Source of the DNA: Pseudarthrobacter sp. L1SW
GTDB lineage: Bacteria > Actinomycetota > Actinomycetes > Actinomycetales > Micrococcaceae
Assembly: GCF_020809045.1 (NCBI RefSeq)
Contig: NZ_CP078079.1
Coordinates: 2,046,001-2,110,000 of the forward strand
Direction of reading: 5' to 3'
DNA length: 64,000 nt
The notes beneath the pieces were generated by a model. It did not search any database and was not told the DNA's origin. It saw only the letters and a program-made list of their open reading frames with translations. Shown here piece after piece: positions 46,197-55,440 of the stretch. The translations under genes were made by a program, and so were the position numbers. Within the stretch, counting starts at the first letter, position 1. Each line of letters starts with the position of its first letter.

Positions 46197-47051
46197 ATGC
46201 AGTACCAGAACTGGGGCCCGCGGGACTTGTCCGCTCCCGCAAAGACTGAACTGCCCGAGGTGCCCGTTGAACGGGGAATGGTGCTCGAGGACGTCCAGTC
46301 CGGCTGGGTGGGTGCCGTGACCCGCGTCGAAAAATCCGGCGGAATGCATGTGGTTGCCCTGGAGGACAGGCGCGGAAAGTCCAGGTCTTTCCGCTTGGGC
46401 TTCGGATTCCTCCTCGAAGGGCAGGCCATCAAGCTCCTGCCCCCGGCCCCGCGGCAGGCAGCCGGTGCCGTTGCCGGGCCCGGCCGGACGGCTTCCGGGT
46501 CAGTCCGGGTTGCCGGCCAGCGGGCGCAGGTGGCCAAAGCCAGCCGCATCTGGGTGGAGGGAAAGCACGACGCGGAACTGGTGGAAAAGGTCTGGGGAGA
46601 TGACCTGCGCGTGGAGGGCATCGTCGTCGAACCCCTCCACGGCATTGATGACCTCGCGGCGGCAGTCGCAGGGTTCAGGCCCGGACCCGGCAGGCGGCTG
46701 GGTGTCCTGGTGGACCACCTCGTGCCGGACTCCAAGGAATCACGCATAGCCGACGCCGTTATGGCCTCGCCGGGTGCCGCGGGGAACGTCCTGATTGTGG
46801 GCCACCCCTATGTGGACGTGTGGCAGGCCATCCGGCCCGCTGTCCTGGGCATTGAGCAGTGGCCAGTGGTGCCGCGCGGGCAGGACTGGAAGACCGGCAT
46901 CCTCGCAGCGTTCGGCTGGCCCCATGCCACCAAAGAGGACATCGGGCTCGGCTGGCAGAAACTCCTCGGCGCCGTCCGCACCTACGCAGACCTTGAAGCC
47001 TCGCTGTTGGGGAGGGTTGAGGAAGTCATCGACTTCCTCACCGTTCCCTGA
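46197..47051 (+). CDS. DUF3097 protein
   Basis: 284 aa. A beta-rich N-terminal domain (about residues 20-85; GMVLEDVQSGWVGAVTRVEKSG) is followed by a Toprim-like segment: SRIWVEGKHDAELVEKVWGDDLRVEGIVVEPLHGIDDL and LGVLVDHLVPDSKESRIADAV. The EGKHD...LVDHL spacing resembles Toprim Glu/Asp motifs, so a nucleic-acid-related role is conceivable. The family is actinobacterial and uncharacterised. GGCGGAGTG precedes the ATG. Confidence 0.87.
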   Translation: MQYQNWGPRDLSAPAKTELPEVPVERGMVLEDVQSGWVGAVTRVEKSGGMHVVALEDRRGKSRSFRLGFGFLLEGQAIKLLPPAPRQAAGAVAGPGRTASGSVRVAGQRAQVAKASRIWVEGKHDAELVEKVWGDDLRVEGIVVEPLHGIDDLAAAVAGFRPGPGRRLGVLVDHLVPDSKESRIADAVMASPGAAGNVLIVGHPYVDVWQAIRPAVLGIEQWPVVPRGQDWKTGILAAFGWPHATKEDIGLGWQKLLGAVRTYADLEASLLGRVEEVIDFLTVP

Positions 47052-47093
47052 GGGCGCTCCACCCCGGCGCGCGCATTCCGGCGCCGATACCGG

Positions 47094-47165
47094 GCAGTAC
47101 CAAGTATTCTTGGTACTGCGGATCCTGCAACAATGCAGGCCTGCGCACCAAGTAAGCATTCTTGG
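47094..47165. repeat. cluster of three hairpins upstream of the DUF4870 gene
   Basis: Hairpin A: GCAGTACCAAG (47094-47104), loop TATT, complement 47109-47119, a perfect 11-bp stem. Hairpin B: CCTGCA/TGCAGG (47124-47139), loop ACAA. Hairpin C: CCAAG/CTTGG (47148-47165). The cores of A and C are related (CCAAGTA...TTCTTGG). They lie between the DUF3097 stop and the next start and could be terminators or a structured leader. Confidence 0.5.
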
Positions 47166-47197
47166 CCGGCACCATTGCACTTCAGAAGGAACAGACT

Positions 47198-47620
47198 GTG
47201 GCAGAAAACGCACGCGATCACAGGGACACCCAGGGCGGCCAGGGCCGTTCGGAGTACCACGGCGTTCCCGCGAATGCGCTGCCCCTCACAGCCAGCGAAG
47301 ACCGCCAATGGGCCACGATGGCCCACTTTGGGGGCATCCTGGGCTGTGTTCCGTCGCTGCTGATCTACCTGATCTTCCGGGACCGGGGGCCTTTCACCGC
47401 CCAGGAATCCAAGGAAGCCCTGAACTTCAGCCTGCCGCCCACCATCGCTGCCCTCGTTGCGAACATCCTGGTGGTCTTCGTCCCCGTGATCGGCAACGTC
47501 TTTGCCGTCATAGCCACCCTCATCTGGATTGCCCTGACCTGCTTCTCGGTGGCGGCCGGCATCCATGTCAACCGTGGACAGCCGCACCGGTACCAGTACA
47601 ACCTGCGCTGGATCAAGTAA
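47198..47620 (+). CDS. DUF4870 (Tic20-like) membrane protein
   Basis: 140 aa. A polar head of about 45 residues leads to DRQWATMAHFGGILGCVPSLLIYLIF. Two further helices follow (PTIAALVANILVVFVPVIGN and IATLIWIALTCFSVAAGIH). The tail YQYNLRWIK is typical of DUF4870. Function unknown. GTG 47198 is preferred because AGAAGGA lies 7 nt upstream. Confidence 0.85.
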   Translation: MAENARDHRDTQGGQGRSEYHGVPANALPLTASEDRQWATMAHFGGILGCVPSLLIYLIFRDRGPFTAQESKEALNFSLPPTIAALVANILVVFVPVIGNVFAVIATLIWIALTCFSVAAGIHVNRGQPHRYQYNLRWIK

Positions 47621-47702
47621 CCCCACCCCCGCCCCGCAAGGCCGCACCGGCTCCACGGCCAGGGGAACGCTGCGGGCGCGGGCCCGCGTTGCTTTGTGCC
47701 GA

Positions 47703-48932
47703 TCAGTCCGGGAGGACCCGGCGTACCACCGCGTCTGCCAGCAGCCTCCCTTTGAGCGTGAGGACCAGCCTTCCCTTGAAAGCGGCGGCAGGATCCACGA
47801 GGCCGTCCGCGATCAGTCCGGCCACCTCGTGCCGTCCCGCCTGGCCCAGTGACGACACGTCGAGGCCGGACTGGAGACGGGCCTCGAGCATGACACGCTC
47901 GACATTCCGGGTCTCCTGGTCCAGGGTTTCCCTGCCCGCTGCCGGTGACACTCCCTGCGCAAGGCGTCCGGCGTAGGCCGTGGGGTGCTTGACATTCCAC
48001 CAGCGGACGCCGCCCACGTGGGAGTGCGCCCCCGGTCCAATCCCCCACCAGTCGTCGCCCCGCCAGTAGGCGAGGTTGTGCCGGCAGGCCTGCTCCGGCG
48101 TGCGGGCCCAGTTGCTGACCTCGTACCAGCCGAGGCCGGCCTGGGTGATGAGGTGGTCGGCGAGTTCGTACTTGTCGGCGTGGTCGTCGTCGTCGATTCC
48201 GAGAACTTCGCCACGGCGGATCTGGGCGGCGAGCTTGGTGCCGTCCTCCACAATGAGGGCGTAGGCGCTGATGTGGTCCGGCTGGTAGGACAGCGCCGTC
48301 TCAAGGGAGTAGCGCCAGTCGTCCAGCGACTCCCCTGGTGTCCCGTAAATGAGGTCCAGGCTCACGGCAAGTCCGGCATCACGCGCCCACTGAACGACCT
48401 GCGGCACGCGGCTGGGCGTGTGGGTCCTGTCCAGGACCTTCAGGACATGGGGAACAGCGGACTGCATGCCGAAGGAGACCCTGGTGAACCCGGCGTCCTT
48501 GAGAATGGCCAGGGATTCAGGGGTGACCGAGTCCGGGTTCGCCTCCGTCGTGACCTCGGCGCCGTCCTCGATTCCCCACTGGTCAATGGCGCGACGCAGG
48601 ATGAGCGCGAGGTCCCCTGCGGGAAGGAGGGTTGGTGTGCCGCCGCCGAAGAACACCGTGCTCAGCGCGCGGGCGGGAAGTCCCGATTCGGCCAGAACCC
48701 TGGCAGCCAGCGACACTTCGGAGGCCGCAGTGGCGGCATACGCGTCCTGCGACGCGCCGCCGCCGAGCTCGGTGGCGGTGTAGGTGTTGAAATCGCAGTA
48801 CCCGCACCGGACGGCACAGAAAGGAATGTGCACGTACAGCCCGAAAGCCCGGTCCGCCGCACCGTCCGCTGCCTGGGCAGGCAACAGACCGTCCGACGGC
48901 GCCGGGTCGCCGAGGGGAAGAATGCTAGGCAT
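47703..48932 (-). CDS. hemW: radical SAM heme chaperone HemW
   Basis: 409 aa. The radical SAM cluster motif is CAVRCGYCDF (CxxxCxxC) in VHIPFCAVRCGYCDFNT, followed by FFGGGTPTLLP and GMQSAVPHVL. The C-terminal part has the HemW_C domain ending LTLKGRLLADAVVRRVL. It was long named coproporphyrinogen oxidase HemN-like, but HemW proteins insert heme. It follows lepA by 36 nt on the same strand, a conserved pair. SD GGAGG. Confidence 0.93.
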   Translation of the reverse strand: MPSILPLGDPAPSDGLLPAQAADGAADRAFGLYVHIPFCAVRCGYCDFNTYTATELGGGASQDAYAATAASEVSLAARVLAESGLPARALSTVFFGGGTPTLLPAGDLALILRRAIDQWGIEDGAEVTTEANPDSVTPESLAILKDAGFTRVSFGMQSAVPHVLKVLDRTHTPSRVPQVVQWARDAGLAVSLDLIYGTPGESLDDWRYSLETALSYQPDHISAYALIVEDGTKLAAQIRRGEVLGIDDDDHADKYELADHLITQAGLGWYEVSNWARTPEQACRHNLAYWRGDDWWGIGPGAHSHVGGVRWWNVKHPTAYAGRLAQGVSPAAGRETLDQETRNVERVMLEARLQSGLDVSSLGQAGRHEVAGLIADGLVDPAAAFKGRLVLTLKGRLLADAVVRRVLPD

Positions 48933-48968
48933 TGCTGGGGCCTCCGGTGTTGCCGGACGCTGTGTTCA

Positions 48969-50822
48969 CTACTTCTTTGCCTTGTCCTTGGACTCATCGG
49001 TGGTGAGGGCGGCGATGAAGGCTTCCTGTGGAACCTCCACGCGGCCCACCATCTTCATGCGCTTCTTGCCTTCCTTCTGCTTTTCCAGCAGTTTGCGCTT
49101 ACGCGAAATGTCACCGCCGTAGCACTTGGCGAGAACGTCCTTGCGGATGGCGCGGATGCTTTCCCGGGCAATGATCCTGGAGCCGATGGCCGCCTGGATG
49201 GGCACCTCGAACTGCTGGCGTGGAATCAGCTCGCGCAGCTTGGTGGTCATCATGACGCCGTAGGAGTATGCCTTGTCGCGGTGGGTGATGGCTGAGAAGG
49301 CATCCACCTGCTCGCCCTGGAGCATGATGTCCACCTTGACGAGGTCCGCCACCTGGTCGCCGTCGGCCTTCCAGTCAAGCGAGCCGTAGCCGCGGGTCTT
49401 GGACTTGAGGATGTCGAAGAAGTCGAAAACGATCTCGGCGAGCGGCAGGCGGTAGCGGATTTCCACCCTGTCCTCCGAGAGGTAGTCCATTCCGCCCATA
49501 ACGCCGCGGCGGCTCTGGCACAGTTCCATGATGGCGCCGACGAACTCGTTCGGAGCGAGGATGGTGGCGGACACCATCGGTTCGCGGACCTCGTGGATCT
49601 TGCCGGAGGGGTATTCGCTGGGGTTGGTCACATGGACCACCTTCTTGTCCTCCAGCGTCACTTCGTATTCCACGTTGGGTGCGGTGGAAATCAGGTCCAG
49701 GTTGTACTCGCGCTCGAGCCGTTCGCGGGTGATTTCGAGGTGGAGCAGGCCGAGGAAGCCCACGCGGAAGCCGAAACCCAGCGCGGCCGACGTCTCGGGT
49801 TCGTAGACCAGCGCGGCGTCATTAAGCATCAGCTTCTCAAGCGCGTCCCGGAGCACCGGGTAGTCGGTGCCGTCCAGCGGATACAGGCCGGAGAACACCA
49901 TCGGCTTGGCATCGGCATAGCCCGGCAGTGATTCAGCGGCCGGCTTCGCGAGGTTGGTGACGGTGTCGCCGACCTTGGAAAGGCGGACGTCCTTCACGCC
50001 GGTGATGAGGTATCCCACTTCGCCGACGCCGAGGCCCTTCGAGGGCGTGGGTTCCGGGGAGCTCACGCCGATCTCCAGGAGTTCGTGCGTGGCCCGCGTG
50101 GACATCATCTGGATGCGCTCGCGCGGGTGCAGCATGCCGTCCACCACGCGGACATAGGTGACCACGCCGCGGTAGGTGTCGTAGACGGAGTCGAAGATCA
50201 TGGCGCGGGCCGGGGCGTTTGCGTCGCCCTCGGGAGCCGGCAGGTCGCGCACGATCTTGTCCAGCAGCGCTTCAACGCCCATGCCGGTCTTTCCCGATAC
50301 GCGGAGCACGTCCTCCGGGTCGCCTCCGATGAGGCTGGCAAGTTCCGCAGCGTACTTCTCCGGCTGCGCTGCCGGAAGATCGATCTTGTTCAGGACCGGG
50401 ATGATGGTGAGGTTGTTCTCCATCGCGAGGTACAGGTTGGCCAGCGTCTGGGCCTCGATGCCCTGCGCCGCGTCCACCAGGAGGATCGCCCCTTCGCAGG
50501 CTGCGAGGGAGCGGGAGACCTCGTACGTGAAGTCGACGTGGCCCGGGGTATCGATCATGTTGAGCGCGTAGCTCTTGCCGTCAAGTTCCCACGGCATCCG
50601 GACCGCCTGTGACTTGATGGTGATGCCGCGTTCGCGTTCGATGTCCATCCGGTCCAGGTACTGGGCCTTCATGTCGCGGGGCTGGACCACTCCGGTCAAC
50701 TGAAGCATCCGGTCGGCCAGCGTGGACTTGCCGTGGTCAATGTGCGCGATGATGCAGAAATTCCGAATAATGGCCGGATCTGTCGCGGCGGGCACCGGGG
50801 CGGTGCGGGCCATGGGAGACAC
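48969..50822 (-). CDS. lepA: translation elongation factor 4 (LepA)
   Basis: 617 aa ribosome-binding GTPase that back-translocates or rescues stalled ribosomes. G motifs are [23 protein letters not shown] and NKIDLP. The C-terminal LepA-specific domain ([46 protein letters not shown]) is intact. GTG start with AAGGA upstream. It heads lepA-hemW. Confidence 0.96.
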   Translation of the reverse strand: MSPMARTAPVPAATDPAIIRNFCIIAHIDHGKSTLADRMLQLTGVVQPRDMKAQYLDRMDIERERGITIKSQAVRMPWELDGKSYALNMIDTPGHVDFTYEVSRSLAACEGAILLVDAAQGIEAQTLANLYLAMENNLTIIPVLNKIDLPAAQPEKYAAELASLIGGDPEDVLRVSGKTGMGVEALLDKIVRDLPAPEGDANAPARAMIFDSVYDTYRGVVTYVRVVDGMLHPRERIQMMSTRATHELLEIGVSSPEPTPSKGLGVGEVGYLITGVKDVRLSKVGDTVTNLAKPAAESLPGYADAKPMVFSGLYPLDGTDYPVLRDALEKLMLNDAALVYEPETSAALGFGFRVGFLGLLHLEITRERLEREYNLDLISTAPNVEYEVTLEDKKVVHVTNPSEYPSGKIHEVREPMVSATILAPNEFVGAIMELCQSRRGVMGGMDYLSEDRVEIRYRLPLAEIVFDFFDILKSKTRGYGSLDWKADGDQVADLVKVDIMLQGEQVDAFSAITHRDKAYSYGVMMTTKLRELIPRQQFEVPIQAAIGSRIIARESIRAIRKDVLAKCYGGDISRKRKLLEKQKEGKKRMKMVGRVEVPQEAFIAALTTDESKDKAKK

Positions 50823-51009
50823 GCAGGGTCCTTACTGTTGGCATTCACTGATGGCATTGGGCAACCAGGCAGGACGCGCCGATGGCACGCTGCGGCCCGA
50901 CCGCACATTTTCAACTTCCAGTGTCCCACGTCAGCGCCTGCGCCACCGCATCCTGGCTGGACCAGCTGTCTTCGTTCCCCCGTACCGGGCCCGGCTATAG
51001 GGTTGCTGG

Positions 51010-51573
51010 ATGGTTCTCAATCTCCGATCACTGCAGGATGCCGTCCAGGCAGGCCTCCGGGCACTCACAAAAGCAGCCAGGACTTCCGCCGCACCGGACA
51101 GGGTTTCCTCCCCCGGCCCGACGGCACCGGCATCCGGCAACAGCCGCCGCCCTGCCTCCGTCCGCGACGGCGACGGGTACCCAGGTGACTTCCAGGGCCA
51201 GTTCAGCGCCCACTACGCGCCCAAGCCGGACGGTGAACCGGATCCGGGCGAGGTGGTGTGGGCGTGGGTGCCCTACGAAGAGGACCACAGCCGGGGCAAG
51301 GACCGCCCCGTACTTTTGGTGGGCCGCAGCGGCCGATACCTGCTCGGGGTAATGCTGACCAGCAAGGACCGTGTTCCCGAAGCGGCAACGTCGCAGGACT
51401 ATGTTGACCTGGGCGCCGGCGCCTGGGACAGGCAGGGCCGGGCCAGCGAGGCCCGGCTGGACCGGATCGTACAGCTTCGGCCGGAGGGCATCCGGCGGGA
51501 AGGTGCAGTCCTGGACCGTGCGCGGTTCGAAAACGTGGCGGACGGGCTGCGCAGGCGACACGGCTGGACGTAA
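51010..51573 (+). CDS. PemK/MazF-like protein
   Basis: 187 aa. The last 115 residues form a CcdB/PemK-type barrel: GEVVWAWVPYEEDHSRGKDRPVLLVGRSGRYLLGVMLTSKD, then LDRIVQLRPEGIRREGAVLDRARFENVADGL. The KDRPVLLVG strand is the usual MazF signature. The first 60 residues are a Pro/Ser/Arg-rich extension, unusual for a toxin. No antitoxin gene is adjacent, so a solitary or non-toxin member is likely. TAGGGT (50998-51003) lies 6 nt before the ATG, indicating a leaderless message. Confidence 0.82.
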   Translation: MVLNLRSLQDAVQAGLRALTKAARTSAAPDRVSSPGPTAPASGNSRRPASVRDGDGYPGDFQGQFSAHYAPKPDGEPDPGEVVWAWVPYEEDHSRGKDRPVLLVGRSGRYLLGVMLTSKDRVPEAATSQDYVDLGAGAWDRQGRASEARLDRIVQLRPEGIRREGAVLDRARFENVADGLRRRHGWT

Positions 51574-51743
51574 GGACGGAAAATGGCCAGCCCTGCCGCT
51601 GACCTGCTATTCTTTATAGCTGTGTGTCCGTGCAGGTCGACGGCCACTGATGGTTGGCCGCCATAGGTATCCCCACGCCGCTCAGTCAATGGCCAACCTG
51701 AAAGCCCTCTAGACCATTTCCGCATTAAAAAGAGAGTTCACAC

Positions 51744-52004
51744 GTGGCGAATATCAAGTCCCAGAAGAAGCGCATCCTCACCAACGAGAAGGCACGCCTG
51801 CGCAACAACGCAGTCAAGTCAGAGCTGAAGACGGCCATCCGCGCCGTCAACACCGCCGTTGAGTCCACGGACAAGGATGCAGCTGCTGCTGCCCTGGTTG
51901 CTGCCAGCCGCAAGCTGGACAAGGCTGTTAGCAAGGGTGTCCTGCACAAGAACAACGCAGCAAACCGCAAGTCGGCGATCTCCAAGAAGGTCAACGCACT
52001 GTAA
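51744..52004 (+). CDS. rpsT: 30S ribosomal protein S20
   Basis: 86 aa, Lys/Arg/Ala-rich helical protein that binds 16S rRNA. It starts [22 protein letters not shown] and ends [18 protein letters not shown] start behind AAAGAGAG. A leader of up to about 130 nt separates it from the probable promoter near TATTCT (51608); this leader holds a small hairpin (CGGCCA/TGGCCG, 51641-51660). The gene converges on holA. Confidence 0.96.
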   Translation: MANIKSQKKRILTNEKARLRNNAVKSELKTAIRAVNTAVESTDKDAAAAALVAASRKLDKAVSKGVLHKNNAANRKSAISKKVNAL

Positions 52005-52032
52005 GGTTTCCAGTTCCACCGAACTGATGGTC

Positions 52033-52060
52033 GTGGCCGGTCCCCTCGGGGGCCGGCCAC
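52033..52060 (+). terminator. terminator after rpsT
   Basis: GTGGCCGGTCCCC pairs with GGGGGCCGGCCAC (one G-U pair) starting 28 bp after the rpsT stop. The following bases are ACATCTTTAA, a weak U-rich stretch. Confidence 0.75.
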
Positions 52061-52212
52061 ACATCTTTAAGCTGCGGATTCAAGCGGAAGGGTTCCTGCC
52101 GGTCCAAGGCTTGTGCGCGGATCCGAGCCTTGCAGGTTCTGAGGCGCCTACAAGTTTAGGTCCTGCGCGGCCCGGAGTCTGTGGAAGGTCCCGTAGGACT
52201 GGGGGACAACAC

Positions 52213-53229
52213 TCAGCGGCCCCGGACTGACATGGCGATCACCGTGACGGCATGCTCCACCGCATACACGGGGTCCCGGGAAAGCCCTTTGACCTGCGCG
52301 TCCGCCTCGGCCGTTGCCTGGATGGACCGGACCAGGCCATCCGGGGTCCACCGGCGGACGTCCCGCTGCGCCTGCTCCACGAGCCAGGGCTGCATGCCGA
52401 GCTCCGCCGCGATCTGGGCAGAGGAGCCGGATGCACCGGCAACGCGGGCCACGGTACGGAGCTTTGCGGCCAGTGCGGCAACAAGGGGAACGGGGTCTGC
52501 TCCCGTGGCCAGGGCATGGCGGAGCGTGGACAGGGCCAAGGGAGCGTTGCCTGCCATTGCCGCGTCCGCCACCTTGAACGCCGTCGCTTCAATACGGCCC
52601 CCGTAGTAGCGGTCTACAATCTCCGCAGTCACGGTGGTCCCTGCATCGGCGATGAGCTGGCTGCACGCCGCCGCAAGCTCCGAAAGATTCGCGCCGACGG
52701 CGTTCACCAGTGCCTGCACGGCGTCCTGCTCGATACGGCGGCCGCCGGCCTTGAACTCGGCCGCTACGAACGCAGTCTTGTCTGAGTCTTTTTTGAGGGG
52801 CTGGCAGTCCACCACGGGCCAGCCGCCCTTCTTGACCGCGTCCAGGAGTTTTTTCCCCCGGACTCCGCCGCCGTGCCGGAGGACCAGGACGACATCCGCT
52901 TCCGGATGGTCCAGGTATGCGAGGCAGTCCGCCAGGAAGGCGTCGTTCATGGCCTCGACGGATTCCACTTCAATGAGCTTGCTTTCGCCGAAGAGGGACG
53001 GGCTGACCTGCATCAGCAGGGTGCCCGCCTCGTAGGCCGCAGCATTGATCCGGCTTACCTCGACGTCCGGGGCCGAGGCCCGGACCTGGGCACGGACGTG
53101 GTCCATGGCCCTGATGCCCAGGTACTCCTCCGGGCCGCTGACCAGCACCACCGCTGCCGGCGCTACATCCCGCCAGGAGGCTGAATTCGCTGCCGGGGAA
53201 CGGGTTGCTCGCTTCTGCGCAGCGGCCAT
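52213..53229 (-). CDS. holA: DNA polymerase III subunit delta
   Basis: 338 aa clamp-loader subunit that opens the beta sliding clamp. It has the degenerate AAA+ fold of HolA (VVLVSGPEEYLGIRAMDHV; LVLRHGGGVRGKKLLDAVKKGG) and a C-terminal helical collar domain (LGMQPWLVEQAQRDVRRW). Its 5' end overlaps the comEC 3' end by 67 bp in another frame. Last gene of the leuS-degV-comEA-comEC-holA run. Confidence 0.93.
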   Translation of the reverse strand: MAAAQKRATRSPAANSASWRDVAPAAVVLVSGPEEYLGIRAMDHVRAQVRASAPDVEVSRINAAAYEAGTLLMQVSPSLFGESKLIEVESVEAMNDAFLADCLAYLDHPEADVVLVLRHGGGVRGKKLLDAVKKGGWPVVDCQPLKKDSDKTAFVAAEFKAGGRRIEQDAVQALVNAVGANLSELAAACSQLIADAGTTVTAEIVDRYYGGRIEATAFKVADAAMAGNAPLALSTLRHALATGADPVPLVAALAAKLRTVARVAGASGSSAQIAAELGMQPWLVEQAQRDVRRWTPDGLVRSIQATAEADAQVKGLSRDPVYAVEHAVTVIAMSVRGR

Positions 53230-55352
53230 CGTGGGTTCCTTCCGGAAAGTCTTGTGGAGTATTCCAGCCTGCCACGTCCGGCCGTCCGCTCCAAGCTGGC
53301 CTCGGACAGTGGCACCCGGGGCCGTCCCGGCTCAGGCACGGACCTGCAGCCAATGCGGCGCAGGGTCCCGGCTTGTCGCGTTTCCAGGACTTCGATCAGG
53401 GCAACAGTTTGCCGATGCAAAGCAAGGATCAAGTGGCCGAGCCGGCGGGGACGGCAGGCCACCCACACCGTCCCGAAGGTCAGGACAGACAGCAGGAGCA
53501 TGGTGGACAGCCCTGCAATGCCTTCCGGCCACGGCAGCGATGCACCCGGAAGTTGTGCAGTGAACCTTGCCGTAGCTGCAACGCCGGCGCTGAAGGTGCC
53601 TGCCACGGCGATCAGGGCTGTGGCGGCCCAGGGCGCCGGAATCACCAGGGGCACGGCTGCCGTCCCCAGGAGTGTCACCGGGGCCACCAGGGGTGACGCA
53701 ATAACATTTGCCAGCAGCGAGTACGTTGAGAACTGGGGCTGCAGCATGACCAGGACGGGCCCGCACATCAACTGCGCGGACAACGGGACGGCCGCCGCGG
53801 CGGCCACCCAGCGCGGAATGACTGCCGGCGTCCAGTCGATGACGCGGCGTCCAAGGACAATGATCCCCAAGGTGGCCAGGACGGACAGGAGGAACCCGAA
53901 ACTCGACCCCAGCCCAGGGTCGATCAGCAGCAGCCCGATCACGGCAAGGCACAGGAAGCTCAGCCCGCGCCCGGATCGCCCGCCAGCCAGCGAGATCACG
54001 CCAACAGCCCCCATCAGCGCCGCCCGCAGGACGCTTGCATCGGGACCCACGAGCACCACGAACAGGCCCAGCCCAGCGCCGGCGAGCACAGCAGCGGGCA
54101 CGCGCGGAAGGCGCAGGCTCCGGCAGGCCAACAGCAAGGCGCCGAGGACAAGGCTGCAGTTGGCCCCGCTGACGGCTGTCAGGTGCGTCATGCCGACGCT
54201 TCTCATGGCGTTGTCCAGGCCCTCATCCAGCTTGCTGGTGTCTCCCGTGACCATGCCGGGAAGCAGGCCCGCCGGATCGGGGGCCAGGAAGGAGGCTGCC
54301 GCCACAAACCGTTCCCGCAGTATCTTGGCCGATCCCTGCAGCAGGGGAGGTGCGTTAGGCCGCCCGGGGGCGGAGGAAGCAGTGAGGATCCCGGCTTCGT
54401 TCCGGCCTGGATCAGGCGGGCGAAACTTTCCGGCAGTGCGGACCAGCTGGCCCGGTACAAGGTTGGCCCACGCCTGGCCGCCCATGACCACTACCTGGGC
54501 ACGGGTCCGGAGGATGGCTCCCCCGGTGCTGATCTCCTGCGTCCAGACGGGTACGGACCACCGTTCCGGCGGTCCTGCCTGCCCGGGTGCCGACAGCGCG
54601 CGAGGCGTCCCCGCCACTTCGACCACGGCCACCACCGACTTTCCGGCCGCGATCGCTTCCGCCAGTGGACCCTCGGACCTCTGGGTGGCTGCCACAGCCG
54701 AATGCGAGGCCGCGGCGGCAGCGAGGAAGAGCGCTGCCGCACTGGTGGCCAGGAAGCTCCGCTGAACAGGAGTACCTCCGGCTCCCGCCGCCCGTCTTCC
54801 CCATACCCCTGCTCCCGCCGCCCGTCGTCCTGCAGGGCGGGCCTCCCCTGCCACAGTTTCCCCTGGCCTGCGCCGGCGGAAGCCCGCCAAGGAGGCCCTG
54901 GCTGCCCTGGATAACAGGAGCAGTCCAAGGACCACCGCTGCGCAGCACAGGATTCCCAGAGGCAGCGGCGTCAGCCAGAGTCCAGCGATTGACGCGGCCC
55001 ACACTGCTGCCGCCGGCAGGGTGAGGCGAATGTCGGTGCGGCGGCGCGGGGCCTCACCGGAAGTGCCGGTGGTTGTCCCTTGACCGTCCTTCACCGCCCG
55101 CTGCCAGGCCGCCTCCCGGATCAGGCTCCAGCGCCCCAGGACACGGTGCCCGGACGGCGACGCAAGGGCCAGCGTCCGCCGCCGGCCAGGAACATTTTCG
55201 GAGCGGACTGCCGGAATGTCAGGGGCCTCCTGAAACCCCGCGCCTGCTTCAGGGCTGCCCCCCGGACCGGATGGTGTGGACGGGCCACGGACCGCGGACT
55301 CCACATAGCGGCTCCAAGGACTCGTCACGGACGACTTCCTTCCACTACCCAT
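53163..55352 (-). CDS. comEC: ComEC/Rec2 competence membrane protein without metallo-beta-lactamase domain
   Basis: 729 aa DNA-uptake channel protein. A DUF4131-like part precedes the multi-helix Competence domain (about residues 350-620; DKTS-like GMVTGDTSKLDEGLDNAMRSVGMTHLTAVSGANCSLVLG is diagnostic). The C-terminal metallo-beta-lactamase domain of long ComEC proteins is absent, as often in this group. The last 60 residues are Arg/Pro-rich and run over the holA start. The first 85 residues look unconserved; a GTG at 55094 is a possible true start. Confidence 0.87.
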   Translation of the reverse strand: MGSGRKSSVTSPWSRYVESAVRGPSTPSGPGGSPEAGAGFQEAPDIPAVRSENVPGRRRTLALASPSGHRVLGRWSLIREAAWQRAVKDGQGTTTGTSGEAPRRRTDIRLTLPAAAVWAASIAGLWLTPLPLGILCCAAVVLGLLLLSRAARASLAGFRRRRPGETVAGEARPAGRRAAGAGVWGRRAAGAGGTPVQRSFLATSAAALFLAAAAASHSAVAATQRSEGPLAEAIAAGKSVVAVVEVAGTPRALSAPGQAGPPERWSVPVWTQEISTGGAILRTRAQVVVMGGQAWANLVPGQLVRTAGKFRPPDPGRNEAGILTASSAPGRPNAPPLLQGSAKILRERFVAAASFLAPDPAGLLPGMVTGDTSKLDEGLDNAMRSVGMTHLTAVSGANCSLVLGALLLACRSLRLPRVPAAVLAGAGLGLFVVLVGPDASVLRAALMGAVGVISLAGGRSGRGLSFLCLAVIGLLLIDPGLGSSFGFLLSVLATLGIIVLGRRVIDWTPAVIPRWVAAAAAVPLSAQLMCGPVLVMLQPQFSTYSLLANVIASPLVAPVTLLGTAAVPLVIPAPWAATALIAVAGTFSAGVAATARFTAQLPGASLPWPEGIAGLSTMLLLSVLTFGTVWVACRPRRLGHLILALHRQTVALIEVLETRQAGTLRRIGCRSVPEPGRPRVPLSEASLERTAGRGRLEYSTRLSGRNPRWPLRRSEQPVPRQRIQPPGGM

Positions 55353-55440
55353 CGGGAGCGCTGGCCATCAGCAGCACCTGAGGACCGCAGCTCACACGTG
55401 CGTCCAGATCGTAGGGGCCTTCCCGCACCGGCGGGCCTTC

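Noticed and set aside
47660-47700. GCGGGC/GCCCGC hairpin between DUF4870 and hemW as terminator
   Set aside because: Only 6 bp, no T-run; not distinguishable from background in this base composition.
52005-52212. Possible tRNA or small RNA between rpsT and holA
   Set aside because: No cloverleaf or conserved tRNA TTC arm could be formed; only the rpsT terminator is evident.
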